Assembly (NCBI GenBank): GCA_036346375.1
Contig: CM070520.1
Span: 51,168,198-51,232,197 of the forward strand
Length of the DNA: 64,000 nucleotides
Reading direction: 5' to 3'
Source: Guadua angustifolia
Taxonomy: Eukaryota; Streptophyta; Magnoliopsida; Poales; Poaceae
Part shown: one piece after another, positions 22,363-33,577 of the stretch
How positions within the stretch are numbered: position 1 is the stretch's first letter
Layout of the letters: the number at the start of each line of letters is the position of its first letter
Notes under the pieces: model-generated
What the model was told of the DNA's origin: nothing
Seen by the model: only the letters and a program-made list of their open reading frames with translations
Database searches by the model: none
Program-made: the position numbers and the translations under genes

Positions 22363-23030
22363 CTAAATTATTAGGATTATGAAGTAATCTCTCGATCTTC
22401 TTGCATATATGAGTTCAAGGCGTTCTCTTGTAGTATCGCATAGTGAGTCGAGCACTTGAATCTCACGTTGTCGGGAGTTGACAACTGCTAAGTACCAATG
22501 TTTATTTTCAAAGTTAATTGGTAGGAAGATCTGCAATGATATTTTTGTACACTTTAATTTTGTAAACACATTGTCAATCACGTTGGAGAGGGAAAAAACT
22601 GTTACCATATCATGCTCTAGATAATTGATTGCCATTGTTTTAATTGTGCCCCTTAAAAACGTCTTTTGTCTATATCATATATGCCATCTCGCATAGCGAT
22701 TCTTGATAATCTTGTCTTCTCTAGAAGACCTTCCCACCAAATTTATTGTCTTCTCCATGGTATTTGTCCCGTAGGCAGCAGATATGAGCATCGATTACCT
22801 ATAGTTGTAAGTAAGCAATTAGGTACAATAAGATTACCATGTTAGCTGTTAGGCTACGTGCTGTGCTTACATTGTCATTTAGCCATTTCGTTCTCGTCGA
22901 AGATCGGTATTTGTAAGGCATTGCAATTTTTCTTGAGATATGATGATATCATCTATGTGGACCAAATCCTTGTATTTTGGTGAAGAGTTTATGTACTCAA
23001 TAATGAGGTTATCTTCCTCGGTGCACACAT
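22363..23030 (-). pseudogene. Ulp1-like (C48) cysteine protease fragment, left arm
   Basis: The minus-strand frames show, in order, DVCTEEDNLIIEYINSS with DLVHIDDIIISQEKLQCLTN (about 23030-22880), a decayed middle, and a frame at 22635-22363 starting MAINYLEHDM. This last frame contains FLPINFENKHWYLAVVNSR followed by REIQVLDSL. HWYLAV and the Asp of QVLDSL correspond to the His and Asp of the Ulp1 catalytic triad. The Cys-containing final part is absent. Ulp1 proteases remove SUMO, and in plants such domains are often carried by Mutator and CACTA transposons, which I infer as the source. The fragment is not functional. Confidence 0.65.
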
Positions 23031-23520
23031 CTGCTCGTATGTTACAATTAAAACAAATACACAATTGCATGCAGAATGTGATATAAGGACAACATATAAT
23101 AGTGATTGGAGGTGACGTACCTTTCAATGTTATCTTTTCTTTTAGAGGATCCATTTCTTTATTATATCGTCTGTTATAGTACACAAAGTCATCATTCTTG
23201 TTATGCGTTGATGTCGACACCCTTTTTGTTGGACCCCGTATCTGTTTGGCAATGGGTGAGTTATTATTCCAAGGACAAGCAGGAACAACCATGTCATGAT
23301 GACGAACGGATACGTGGTCCAACAAAAAGGGTGTCGACATCAACGCATAACAAGAATGATGACTTTGTGTACTATGACAGACGATATAATAAAAAAATGG
23401 ATCCTCTAAAAGAAAAGATAACATCGAAAGGTACGCCACCTCCAATCACTATTATATGTTGTCCTTATATCACATTCTGCATGCAATTATGTATTTGATT
23501 TAATTGTAACATACGAGCAG

Positions 23521-24186
23521 ATGTGTGCACCGAGGAAGACAACCTCATTATTGAGTACATAAACTCTTCACCAAAATACAAGGATTTGGTCCACATAGAT
23601 GATATCATCATATCTCAAGAAAAATTGCAATGCCTTACAAACAGTCTGTTGCCTGACGGGAACGAAAGATGGCTAAATGACAATGTAAGCACAGCACGTA
23701 GCCTAACAGCTAACATGGTAATCTTATTGTACCTAATTGCTCACTTACAACTATAGGTAATCGATGCTCATATCTCACGCCTACGGACAAATACCATGGA
23801 GAAGACAATAGGTCAGTGGGAAGGTCTTCCTAGAGAAGACAAATATCACGAATCGCTATGCAGAGATGGCATACATGATATAGACAAAAGACGCTTTAAG
23901 CGAAGCACAATTAAAACAATGGCAATCAATTATCCGGAGCATGATATGGTAACGCTTTTTTCCTCTCCAACATGATTGACAATGTGTTTACAAAATTAAA
24001 GTGTACAAAAATATCAAGCTGCAGATCTTCCTACCAATGAACTTTGAAAATAAACATTGGTACTTAGCAGCTTGTCAACTCCCACAACATGAGATTCAAG
24101 TGCTCGACTCACTATGCGATACTACAAGAGAACTTTTGAACTCATATATGCAGAAGATCGAGATTACTTCATAATCCTAATAATTT
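23521..24186 (+). pseudogene. Ulp1-like (C48) cysteine protease fragment, right arm
   Basis: This is the mirror copy of the left-arm fragment. It begins after GAGCAG with VCTEEDNLIIEYINSS, then IDDIIISQEKLQCLTN and RWLNDN, the usual WLND block of Ulp1 proteins. Next come ISRLRTNTMEKTIGQWEGLP (after 23770), KRSTIKTMAINYPEHDM (to about 23946), FLPMNFENKHWYLAACQL and EIQVLDSL (about 24020-24120). A frameshift after DMVTLF and others further on destroy the frame, and the catalytic Cys region is missing. It is divergently oriented to the left copy, the two starting about 490 bases apart across the palindrome centre. Confidence 0.65.
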
Positions 24187-24787
24187 AGTATATTTTCTTA
24201 TTTAATCAACGTGATTTAACAATTTTTCGTTGACAGTTGCAAGGAATGGAGAGATATTTCGAGCTGTTACAAGATTATCACATAGTTTGAAATACTAAAT
24301 GGCCTGATCACAGTGTTGCATGTTGGCCAATCACACATAAATTCCACGTAAATAGGCAAAAGATGGGTACGCTATAACGCATTCGCAAAGCTAAAATTAC
24401 ATAAATTTCTTCAACTAGTGGGTTACTAATGAGTACTCATTATTTTAGCACTTCCTGTGGTCTGTACATGTTGAAGTTCATGGAATATTGGACAGGATCT
24501 ATGCTATCACAGTGTTTTACTGTGAGTAAAAAATAGCTTTACTTGCATGGTTAAATGTCATCCTGTAAATTTTTCTCTTAACACCTAATGTTCATATTAC
24601 GCAGGTGGATATAAACAATTTCATACGGAAATTAGCAGTAATTTTGGTTGACTCTACGCTTAACAAGATTACTGGAAGCCCAAAGTCCAACACACAAATT
24701 GCCAAGAAAGGAAAATAAGACCTAGTCATTGTACAGTTGCTACCGGTCCAGGACCACTGAATCCTTGAGGAAAAACACATTGGGGAC

Positions 24788-25038
24788 AACACGGACGAAG
24801 ATGGGCCGAAGAGGATAAGGCTGAGCTTCGGCTGGTGATTGATTTACTATTTTACCCCTCCACAAGATTATGGGTTAGCTACTGTCTTCAAACGTTTTTA
24901 CCTTTCTACCCCTCCACAGTATTTTACTACGCATACTACGTATGGTAGTATAATCAGATCAAGACCGACTTTAACCTTTGGATCAAAAGAAATGAACGGC
25001 CCATATTTATTCTAGTGCACTGTAAAAGAACTCTCTTT
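24788..25038 (+). repeat. 250-bp repeat, copy 2 (right arm)
   Basis: The sequence runs from AACACGGACGAAGATGGG to AGTGCACTGTAAAAGAACTC. It is inverted relative to copy 1 and in direct orientation to copy 3 at 27650-27893. Copies 2 and 3 flank the right-arm TPX2 fragment as direct repeats. Confidence 0.7.
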
Positions 25039-25055
25039 AGAAACTGGATGTTCAC

Positions 25056-26767
25056 CTTTTCGGTACGAATGGACTATCAAAATACGGCATTGGCTGCGCT
25101 TTAGGAACAAGCTGTTTCCTAAGCTGCCTTACGATTTCTTCCTCCTCCAACTTCTGTTGCCACTCCCTCTGCAATCTTAATTGCTCAGCGAGCATGTTAC
25201 TCTCTGATACCTAAATTCTCAAACAGGCATGATAAAATGGATGTAATAAGTAACACTCATTTCTGTTGAGAAAAGACCTCATTCACACCTTATATATAAT
25301 GAGTTTGTAATCTGGCTTACATATTGATCGAATTCAGCACGTTCAACTGCACGTACATCATTGTGGAGAACAAGGTCAATGGGCTCAGTGGTTTCTTTGA
25401 CGGGTGGCTTTATCAAGCACCGGTAGAAACAGAGACACAGAGTCAATACATATCACTTGTTAACTGAAAACCAATTTTCCATCACTGTGATTCCAAAGGA
25501 AATTAGGTAAACGAAATTTTGCAAATATATTGATAAAACAATTCTGACACTATGTCAGTTTTGCTAATAAACTCCAAAGAACTATGTAGTTGCCATGAGA
25601 ACATACACAAGCAACATTTTCCCAATCTGGTATTAGAACAAACATAACTTTTCAACAAGATGTCAATAAAGGGTTTGTGTTCAAGAAAAGTTAAGAAAGT
25701 AAGCTAGACAAACCTCAGGCTCATCTGTTGTCCATGGAAGTCCGTGTGCAATATGTATGCGCTGCTTCTCTTCCTCCTCAAGCATTTCCTGTACTTATTG
25801 AATAAATTGCTGTTCTTTGGCCCTTCCCCTATTCTGTTATAAAGGGCAATGCGATTGAATTTTAATGCACCACTTTATTTGAAAGTAGAACAGCTGAAGT
25901 TTGACATCAAAGGAACCATAATCCTACATTGATAAAAGCATTATCTTCTCTAAACTCTAAGTTTCAATCCGTATAATTATGATACAAGGTCAAATAATTA
26001 TTTAATTAAATTACAGGACATCGTATTGAACTACAGTTGTTGTAATAAAATATAGCACAAGTTTCTAAAACTTATATATGCAATCCAACAAGTAATAAAC
26101 CGGATCAGAAGTAGATTTCAAATATCATTACATGTGTCAGCTTGGTGCTACCAATTGAATTACTAGTATCAATTAGGCACAGGTAATCATCGGTACGGCA
26201 AAGACAGATATTAACTCAAGCATAGTGAAGCTAGAGATCATGATATTTAAGATACCTTTTCAGCATTTTATAAGCGACAAATCATTGTCACCATACATAT
26301 CTCATAGAAAAACACCCAAACTCATTTGATCAGGCATTTAGGGTGTAGAAGAATACTAAAGGTTGGAGACTGATTTAACAAACACTCAGAAAATAGTGCC
26401 AGAGCCGAAGTATGATCTATCTACCATATTACCCACTGTGTCACAATTCCCGTCGTCTCTACAGTATCAATTTAACCTAATATATTTCAATTTCAATTTG
26501 GAAAATACAACATCAGTGCACTTCTCCTATCCTAATATATTTCAGTGATATGATAGATGTTTCACACGGTGATTCACACATCATCCAATATATTAGACTT
26601 ACGTGCCATTTGGCTGCAGAGTCTACTACTACCTGACTTGCACTTGCCCACCAAAAAACCTAACCATAACAAAAGTTTCTAATTATTTACCTCAGTCTTC
26701 AGCTTGAACGGATGCTGGCTTGTGACCTTGAGCTTTTGTTCCAACTGCTCCTTAGAGACTCAGATGT
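25056..26767 (-). pseudogene. TPX2: TPX2 gene fragment, right arm
   Basis: The minus-strand exons are 26767-26691, 25833-25714, 25419-25321 and 25210-25056, the same four as in the left arm. Here the last exon keeps the expected RQLRKQLVPKAQPMPYFDSP, followed by PFVPKR and a GT donor. Other lesions are present: a one-base deletion in the first exon (77 instead of 78 bases); an in-frame TAA in the second exon (complement of TTA at 25795-25797) where the left arm has AAA; and a mutated splice acceptor before the third exon (CGG instead of CAG). Neither arm can make a TPX2 peptide, but between them the ancestral gene structure is clear. Confidence 0.75.
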
Positions 26768-27342
26768 CTGCAAATACACATTCACATTTAGACAACTTAT
26801 ACAAAACATAATCGACTCCAGAGCAAAAGAAAGCTATGGTATCCTCACATTCCGCCGGTTCCTGCACCCCCGCCCGACGTCCAGCTATCCCAACTCAACC
26901 TAAAAGAAGCAACAACTTTTATCGAGCATTGCATCGGCAACAACCAAAAATACAATTCCTTCTCCTCCGCTTGTCTGCCGATACCGTCGACCCTTTCTAC
27001 CACAAGGTCGCCACGCATGTCCAACCGAACTAGACGGCTCCGCGCGCTTCAAACGAACCAGAAGGCGGAGGCCAGCGGAAACGGAGGGTAAAACAAAGAT
27101 ACCAGCGGAGGACGACAGGCCAGCGCGGCCGTGGAGCGGCGGCGGACGTGGAGCCCCGGAGGAGATTCGAGACGGCCGCGGCGATCACAGCGGAATCGAC
27201 GGCAATAGCGCGCGAGATCCCCAGCGGTCCGAGAAGTCGTGCGGCCGAGGGTGGCAACCACTCGCCGCAGGTGGAGAGCTCAGGCGGCGAACGAGGCAAC
27301 AACGCGATAGCAAAACTGAGGCCGGCGGCGGAAAAAAATTAG

Positions 27343-27649
27343 GGCAGTCTCCGCAAATGTATCCATTCGATGTTGCAAAGTGCAAGAATAGGAAGGGATC
27401 TTGTGGTCCGTGGTAGGGCAGGCGACTTCTGCGAATGAGATGGCGAAAGGGATGGCGGGGTTGCGAGTGCTCGACGGTGATTACCCATTGCCGGCTGGCC
27501 GAAGTCGGAGGAGAGGTCGCAGAGGTACGGCCGCAGAATCGGAGGCGCGAGACCCTCTGGCCGGCTGAGCTCTGCCCGGAGGCCAGCCAAGAAGGACGGA
27601 ACGATCGTGGTCGTGTCGCCATTAGGGAGAGATGGAGAGAGAAGGGAAC
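27343..27649. other. GC-rich stretch outside the palindrome
   Basis: The minus strand has long overlapping open frames (for example one beginning MATRPRSFRPSWLASGQ near 27622). None is a domain I recognise. The sequence has no counterpart in the left arm, where the copia leader adjoins. It may be further captured genomic DNA. Confidence 0.3.
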
Positions 27650-27893
27650 AACACGGACGAAGATGGGTCAAGAGGATAAGGCCGAGCTTCTACCGGTAAT
27701 TGATTTACTATTTTACCCTCCACAAGATTATGGGTTAGCTAACGTCTTCAAACGCTTTTACCTTTCTACCCCTCCACAGCATTTTACTACGCATACTACG
27801 TATGGTAGTATAATCAGATCAAGACCGATTTTAACCTTTGGATCAAAAGAAATGAACGGCCCATATTTATTCTAGTGCACTGTAAAAGAACTC
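27650..27893 (+). repeat. 250-bp repeat, copy 3
   Basis: This is a direct repeat of 24788-25038, ending GTGCACTGTAAAAGAACTCT. Immediately after it the sequence becomes AGATTTAATTTCTACTACCC. That equals the interior of the MITE at 33682-33875 in duplication copy B, so the junction lies inside that MITE. Confidence 0.7.
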
Positions 27894-28504
27894 TAGATTT
27901 AATTTCTACTACCCACTATATACAACTAGTATAATGCACCGTAAAATTTCTCTAATTTTAACATTTAGTTCTTCTCTAGTTGTGAAACAACAGAAATTTA
28001 AAGTGAAAGCGAAAATTGACAATTTTTGCGAAGAGCGGTACAGTGTGACTAGTTACTCACTGATTAAAAAACTAAATTGGTGAATGGATTATGAGTCATC
28101 TCTTCATGCATGGTATACATATGTACATGAGTACATGTGACAACATAGAAATTTTTAGATCGTCCTGTCATCTATACGGTTGAATCTACATTTGTACCTA
28201 CACTACTGGTCCAAAAGCAAAATTACCCAAGGTCCCATTTTCATAAATTCCGAATATTCTCTCCTGCAATTTTCAACACTATGACTAAACAATTTGCAAA
28301 GGCAACTCGATGTAGATGCGGTACTTTTTCTCATCCTAGTTATGGTCAGCAACCTTTACTACTCATTTTTTTCTAATAAATAGTAGTTATCATTTTTGTA
28401 AAGTGATATCGCATTCACGTTAAAATGGGTTCCACGGTCACGCACTACTTTACGACAATGAGGGGGCCTCGCACTATCCATTGAAATGCACCTTTGGCTT
28501 TGGG

Positions 28505-28547
<43 letters not shown>

Positions 28548-28641
28548 CCATTTTAACAGGATAAACACCCTCCTCCTCTGGCCACAAATTCTCCTCTCAC
28601 CTCGCCAAATGCCAAGCCGCAGCCAAAGTTTTCCACCATAG
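27894..28641. repeat. duplication copy A, downstream part
   Basis: This segment matches 33825-34441 plus 35000-35112 of copy B almost base for base. Examples are CACCGTAAAATTTCTCTAAT, TTTTGCGAAGAGCGGTAC, TGCGGTACTTTTTCTCATCC and GCCAAAGTTTTCCACCATAG. Together with 16003-18398 it forms copy A of the tandem duplication, split by the 9.5-kb insertion at 18399-27893. Confidence 0.85.
28506..28545. repeat. (AT)n microsatellite, copy A
   Basis: About 20 uninterrupted AT units are followed by AATCCATTTTAACAGGATAA. In copy B the same AT tract is split by a ~460-bp insertion. Confidence 0.95.
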
Positions 28642-28699
28642 TGAAGATGGAGAAGAACCGGAAGAAAAGCGAGGGGTGGGAAGAATTCCAAGGAACCCT

Positions 28700-29872
28700 C
28701 GCACAAGTGCGAAAAGATAGAAAGAAAAATGATGGAATTAGGCACAGGTTAATGAGCTCGATCTCGCATTAGGCGAGAACCGCTACGAGGAAGTCGCTCT
28801 CCGTCCAGTCTGAGTCAAGAGCATGTAGTGCTTTCCGTCTTTGACGAGTTCGTTGTCCTGTGGCTGCGCTCGGTCTCCTTCTGTCGGCGCCGCATTGCTG
28901 CCGTCGCAGTCCATTCCCAGACCCTCGAGCTCTCTCATCCTCGCGGCCGACAGGGAACTCTTTCCGAGCTTGGCCATGGTGGTTGGAGAGATGTTTGGTC
29001 GGTAGAAGAAGAGGGGCTCGGGCGAAGAGTTAGGAGGAGAAGATTGCGTGAAGGTCGGGAGTTCTCCGAAGTTGCGATAATCTCGAGTTTATAAGCCGGT
29101 GTCTTTTTGCCGGTCGTCAGGCATCTCAAAGGCGCCACGGCTGTGTGATTCGGCAGGTGCAATTAAGGGCTGGAGGCGGTTTCGAGCGCTATGTAATCTT
29201 CTTTCCGCCTTTCGGTGTCTCATCAGACGGAGTTCAAGATCAAGAGGCGCCAGGTGTCATGGAGCCAGAGCCCGTTCATAGTTCTCCGTCCGACCTCGAC
29301 TTCGGGTTTGAGATTTCCAGAAGACCGTCCCCTCTGTCCGTGTTGGGAGGCTCGAGGTCGACCCAAATATTTGCCACGACCTTGAGCCTCGGGGGCTAGC
29401 TGTCGGGGACTGAGGAATTTCTGACAAGTCAACGCATGGTCAACAGGGTCCCTAGCTCGGGGCTGAACGACATGGTACCTCGACCGCGACCTAAAGCCAC
29501 ACTGAACCCCGCGACCTCGAGCTTGGGTGTGGGGATCCAACTCCCGCACGACCTCGACCTCGGCTCGGAGTTGTGCGCATGCTCGACGGTTACCAAGGCC
29601 GGGAATCCCGAAGTCGTGGCGGACGTGGGCGTCAGATCCGGGATGGTTGCAGCACGTCTTCAATACCCATCACAAGACTACAGTCTCTCCTAGCCGAGTC
29701 TAGATCGGTGAGACACAAACACTCCTAGCTGTTCGTGCTATAACCTACTTGCATGACTCAAGCATAGTGAGTTCTTGGGAGTAGGGCTATAAAACCACCG
29801 GGCTCGAACCAAGATAGATCGGTGAAGTATGACTCTCTAACCCTGTTTCACATTTCGGTCAAGTGATCCCGA
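28700..29872 (+). mobile_element. Ty3/gypsy 3' fragment with partial LTR
   Basis: A GC-rich spacer ends in a purine-rich tract, GCCTCGGGGGCTAGC, at 29386-29400. It is followed by an LTR start, TGTCGGGGACTGAGGAATTT, at 29401. The LTR carries a TATA motif (GGGCTATAAAACC) near 29785 and breaks off near 29872 at a Helitron-like sequence. On the minus strand upstream of the LTR, a frame starting MAKLGKSSLSAARMRELEGL (28977) looks like the beginning of the antisense ORF seen in the other two gypsy elements. The left boundary is uncertain. Confidence 0.6.
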
Positions 29873-30552
29873 TCGACTATTAATATAAAGCAAGAGTTTC
29901 TTCTCGCGTCACTTCATCGATAGGCAAAGTAACACAACCAAAGCGCGTTGATTACAAGCTCGTAACATCGTAACTAATATCTCGACTTAAGGACTCAATG
30001 TTATCATAGTGAGTTCAAGAAACTTCCATCTCCCATCCTATATATGCATTATTATGACCATCATCGAGAAAACATTAATTGTGCTACGAAGACAAAGTAT
30101 AATAAATAAATAAATAAATAATAGTACTCATAAGGCAAATTGATGGTAATTTTATACCATCACGGGAAGTTGATTACTCAAAAGGACACATAGTTACATG
30201 TAGATAAACAAACTTGTTAAGTGTAATGTATAAGCAAGTTACTAGTCTTTTTTTTAAGACACATGTGCGACGCCATACATAAATATCGATTCCACATAGT
30301 GTTGGCTACTTCCTAGCTAGCTTCACGTTATTGGCAATCCATGGTAGGATGTCGACCAACATCCGTATAGGCTCCGCTACACTTCTATCTTTCATGTGTA
30401 GCGTAGGAAAGAATAAGGCACGCAAACAATTTTGGGTCCAATTTTATGGAATGATTGACAAAGAAACGTAAGCTTATCTCTAAATATCATACTCCATGTT
30501 TTTAAATAATTTTGCACATTTGCTTGGATCATGGTTCGATCCCGATCATACA
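29873..30552. other. intergenic DNA with Helitron-like start and AAAT repeat
   Basis: CTATTAATATAAAGCAAGAG near 29877 resembles the 5' end of the Helitron at 15810, but no matching 3' end follows directly. An (AAAT)n run lies at about 30101-30122. The rest is unrecognised. Confidence 0.35.
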
Positions 30553-30882
30553 TATACACTATTAACATAAAATGAAATAACAAGAGTTTGTAGTGCAATT
30601 CTCGCATCGTTACTTCATCAAAATTACAACGTCCATCTTTGTCAAGTTTTTAAGAGTTATAGAAATTAGGTAAGACTTGGTGCTTGAACCCACTCTTTCT
30701 ATTTAATTACCCACCTTACTTTAAAGATTCTCGCCAATTGAGATGATATATTTGCAAAGTGCTCTTTAATTACGCGCTGTCCATTTGGTGTTATTCTTAC
30801 GACATCTGTTAGTGCTAGTGCTTTGCAAATAAACTTTTTATCATAAATTAAGCTTCCACAGAACGCACGAAAGACATACTAG
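30553..30882 (+). mobile_element. Helitron upstream of SDR copy B
   Basis: This region begins near CACTATTAACATAAAATG and ends CATACTAG at 30882, followed by T. It shares CTTTGCAAATAAACTTTTTATC and its 3' end position with the Helitron at 15810-16002. It is longer, and its middle differs. Both lie just before the shared SDR upstream sequence, so the Helitron was probably present before the duplication and later changed in one copy. Confidence 0.45.
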
Positions 30883-31139
30883 TCTCAAGAAAGTTAAGCT
30901 CCTAATTCGCAAAAAGAGAATGGAACATGATGCAACTTTCTCCGTGTGGGCCGTAGGAAAAACAAAAATGGATCGCAGTTGCAGGGACACGGGCAGCCCA
31001 TGAGTCGCCTTCTCCTCCCACCACAAATCTCACCACCTGCAACTCGCTCGCCGCCGCTATCTTTCTATCTCTAGAGAGGTCGCACGTGTAGACGACATGC
31101 ACAGCCACATACCGACTAGCGAAAGCGAAGGAGGAGGCG

Positions 31140-33577
31140 ATGGGGCTCTGGGGCTGGGCGTGGGGACGACGGCGAGGGCCGTCAGACTTCGGCGCGGCGT
31201 CCACCGCCGAGGAGGTCACCGCCGGCGTGGACGCCAGCCACCTGACGGCCATCGTCACAGGTTTCTTTCCGCTAGTATTGTTTGTTGTTACAGCTGCACA
31301 CGAACAGCCAATGGTGCAAACTGAAAAGGCCGTGAAAAATTGCAAAACTAGCTGAAACTCTCACACGAATGCCGAATGCGAAGTCTAATTTCTTATCTTC
31401 TTATCGGCAACTTGCTGAGTAAAAGCACAAAAATGAACTAATGTTATGCATTTGAATTCTGTAGATGACTGGGTTAATGAACCATTTGGTCCTTCAACTT
31501 TCACACAAGGGCCATTTTGGTCCCTCAAATTTCGTAACGGGAGATCTAATTTTTAGGTTTTTAGGCTGATAAGAACTTTGCTTGTATTATTCGAGTTCGA
31601 GCTTATAAAAAAAAGTTACATTCTTTTGATAAAAGAAATGATTTTGCAACAGAGGTTCACTGCATAAGTAGTACAGAAAATTTCATTTATCGTGGTTAAC
31701 AAGACAATTTCTGTCCTTCAGATTACAGTACAATACAGGGGGCATAGGGGTTGACCCTACTAGTCGATATCCTTCTTTTACTCATTCGATTACCACGTCC
31801 ATCGTTTGATATACAGGAGCAACAAATGGCATTGGAAAGGAGACAGCCAGGGTTCTTGCACTAAGGGGAGCAAAAGTAATCATGCCAACAAGGACACTGG
31901 AGAGTGGCATGAAGGTAAAAGAGAACCTTGCTGATCAGATTCCAAGCTCAAAGCTGCATGTCATGGAGATGGATCTGAGCTCCCTTGACTCCGTCCGCAG
32001 CTTCGCGCGTTCCTTTAACTCGTCTCATAAGCATCTCAACGTGCTCATGTATGTATCAGCATCACTGACATATTGCAGATGTTCAGGAGAATCGCAAGAT
32101 GCATGTACTAATGAACACACTGACATGGTCATTTGCTCTGGTTTTCTCTGAAGAAACAATGCGGGGATAATGGCTTGCCCTTTCCAGCTATCCAGGGATG
32201 GGATTGAGCTGCAATTCGCAACGAATCATGTCGGTAAGTATTATATATGTATGTTTAAATATAAACAAGACTTTTACTTAAACATCATTCATGTAAAGAC
32301 CATTGTGCTTGATGCCCATGATCTTGTACTGGCACCATCATTCATGTAAACTTCAGAGGATTTGCTATGCTGATGTTGACTGAGTTGAGCTGAGATGCTG
32401 CAGTGGTGTCAGTTCAGTGCTTATTTTGTTGAATTTCACCTTGCATACAGGCCATTTCTTGCTTACAAAACTTCTAATTGACAAGATGAAATCGACTGCC
32501 AGAGAGACTGGTGTTCAGGGCAGGATTATAAACGTATCTTCTGTCGCACATAAAAGAAGTGACGGTTCATGCTTTGATCTGAACAAGCTAAACAATAAGT
32601 CTAGGTCAGCAATATGGTATTCCTTATTGATTTTCTTTACATGAACTCAACATAAGAGGCTGAAATTTTTCTTCATATTGCATCGCAAAATTTACAGGTA
32701 CAATCCGTTCATTGCATATTCACATTCCAAATTAGCCAACATATTCCACACAAATGAGCTAGCCAGGAGTTTTCAGGTCTGCAATCTTTCGCATTTCTGT
32801 TATTCATGATGATTGCTGAATTAACCCCCTGCAAAAATAGAAAGAATGGGTTTCTTTGAGCAAATTCATGTATAAGCAAATGAACCCTAGTAGTCGTTGA
32901 AACACACTCGCAATAAAATGTTGTGTTGAGTCTGTTTCATAAAAAGAATGCTGTGTTGATTAATTGTTTTTTATCTGAGCCTGATGAAGTAATAGTGCAC
33001 AATAGGGTCAAAAATATTGCATGGTACCCTCCGAAGCTAACACTACCTTGGTGCTGATTCAGGACGAAGGATGTAATCTGATTGCAAATTCCCTGCATCC
33101 TGGAATAATCGTGACCAACATTGCTCGCTACGTCGCCACAAACAGTAATATCATACCAAAATGGACATCACGATTCCGGGACAAATTTGTTCTTTTTCTG
33201 CAGTGTAGTTGTAGTTTCAAACCATAACTGAATGTTCTGCAGGTGTGCTGGTTTCGATTCTTTCCGCGGCAAAGCCTTTTGTGAAGAGCATCCCCCATGT
33301 AATTCAATCATACTGTTCAAATATCTCGCTGTAAATTCCGCAGCAATCGGTTCTGTCAATCTGTCATAAGAACATTTTAACCTGGCAAGATTAACCTGAT
33401 TTACAGGGAGCTGCGACTACTTGTTATCTGGCATTGCATCCTGATGTGATGGGCGTGTCCGGCAAATACTTCGCTGATTGCAACAAAGCGACACCAACGG
33501 CAGTCGCAAGAGATGCAGAGCTAGCGAAGAGGCTATGGGCGTTCAGTGAGGAACTCGTGGAAAATAGACCAAAATGA
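31140..33577 (+). CDS. short-chain dehydrogenase/reductase, TIC32-like, copy B
   Basis: There are eight exons: 31140-31260, 31817-32048, 32154-32233, 32451-32604, 32698-32776, 33063-33144, 33243-33298 and 33407-33577. The coding length is 975 bases for 324 residues, and all introns are GT-AG. The protein starts MGLWGWAWGRRRGPSDFGA. Cofactor binding is shown by VTGATNGIG (about residues 39-47). NNAG lies near residue 118, the catalytic Ser is in INVSS, Tyr and Lys are in YSHSK, and LHPG follows. The C-terminus has GAATTCYLALHPD and ends ENRPK. The pattern fits the plant TIC32/retinol-dehydrogenase-like SDR group of NADP(H)-dependent enzymes. TIC32 itself is a chloroplast inner-envelope protein, but the substrate and location of this one cannot be read from sequence. 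No clear TATA box was found. The damaged duplicate is copy A. Confidence 0.9.

Larger units (their letters stand above)
19644..27342. repeat. giant inverted repeat (palindrome) with TPX2 and Ulp1 fragments in each arm
   Basis: The left arm is about 19644-23241, the spacer 23242-23309, and the right arm 23310 to about 27342. The arms match in reverse complement at the outer end (CCGCCGCCGGCCTCAGTTTT at 19652 against its complement near 27325). They also match through all four TPX2 exons and introns, through a 250-bp repeat, through the Ulp1 fragment, and at the inner end (TGTCGACACCCTTTTTGTTG against its complement near 23320). The right arm is longer, mainly because of about 440 extra bases around 25890-26430. 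That segment also holds a small local rearrangement. Point differences and small indels are frequent, so the duplication is not recent. See the separate gene-fragment entries. Confidence 0.9.
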
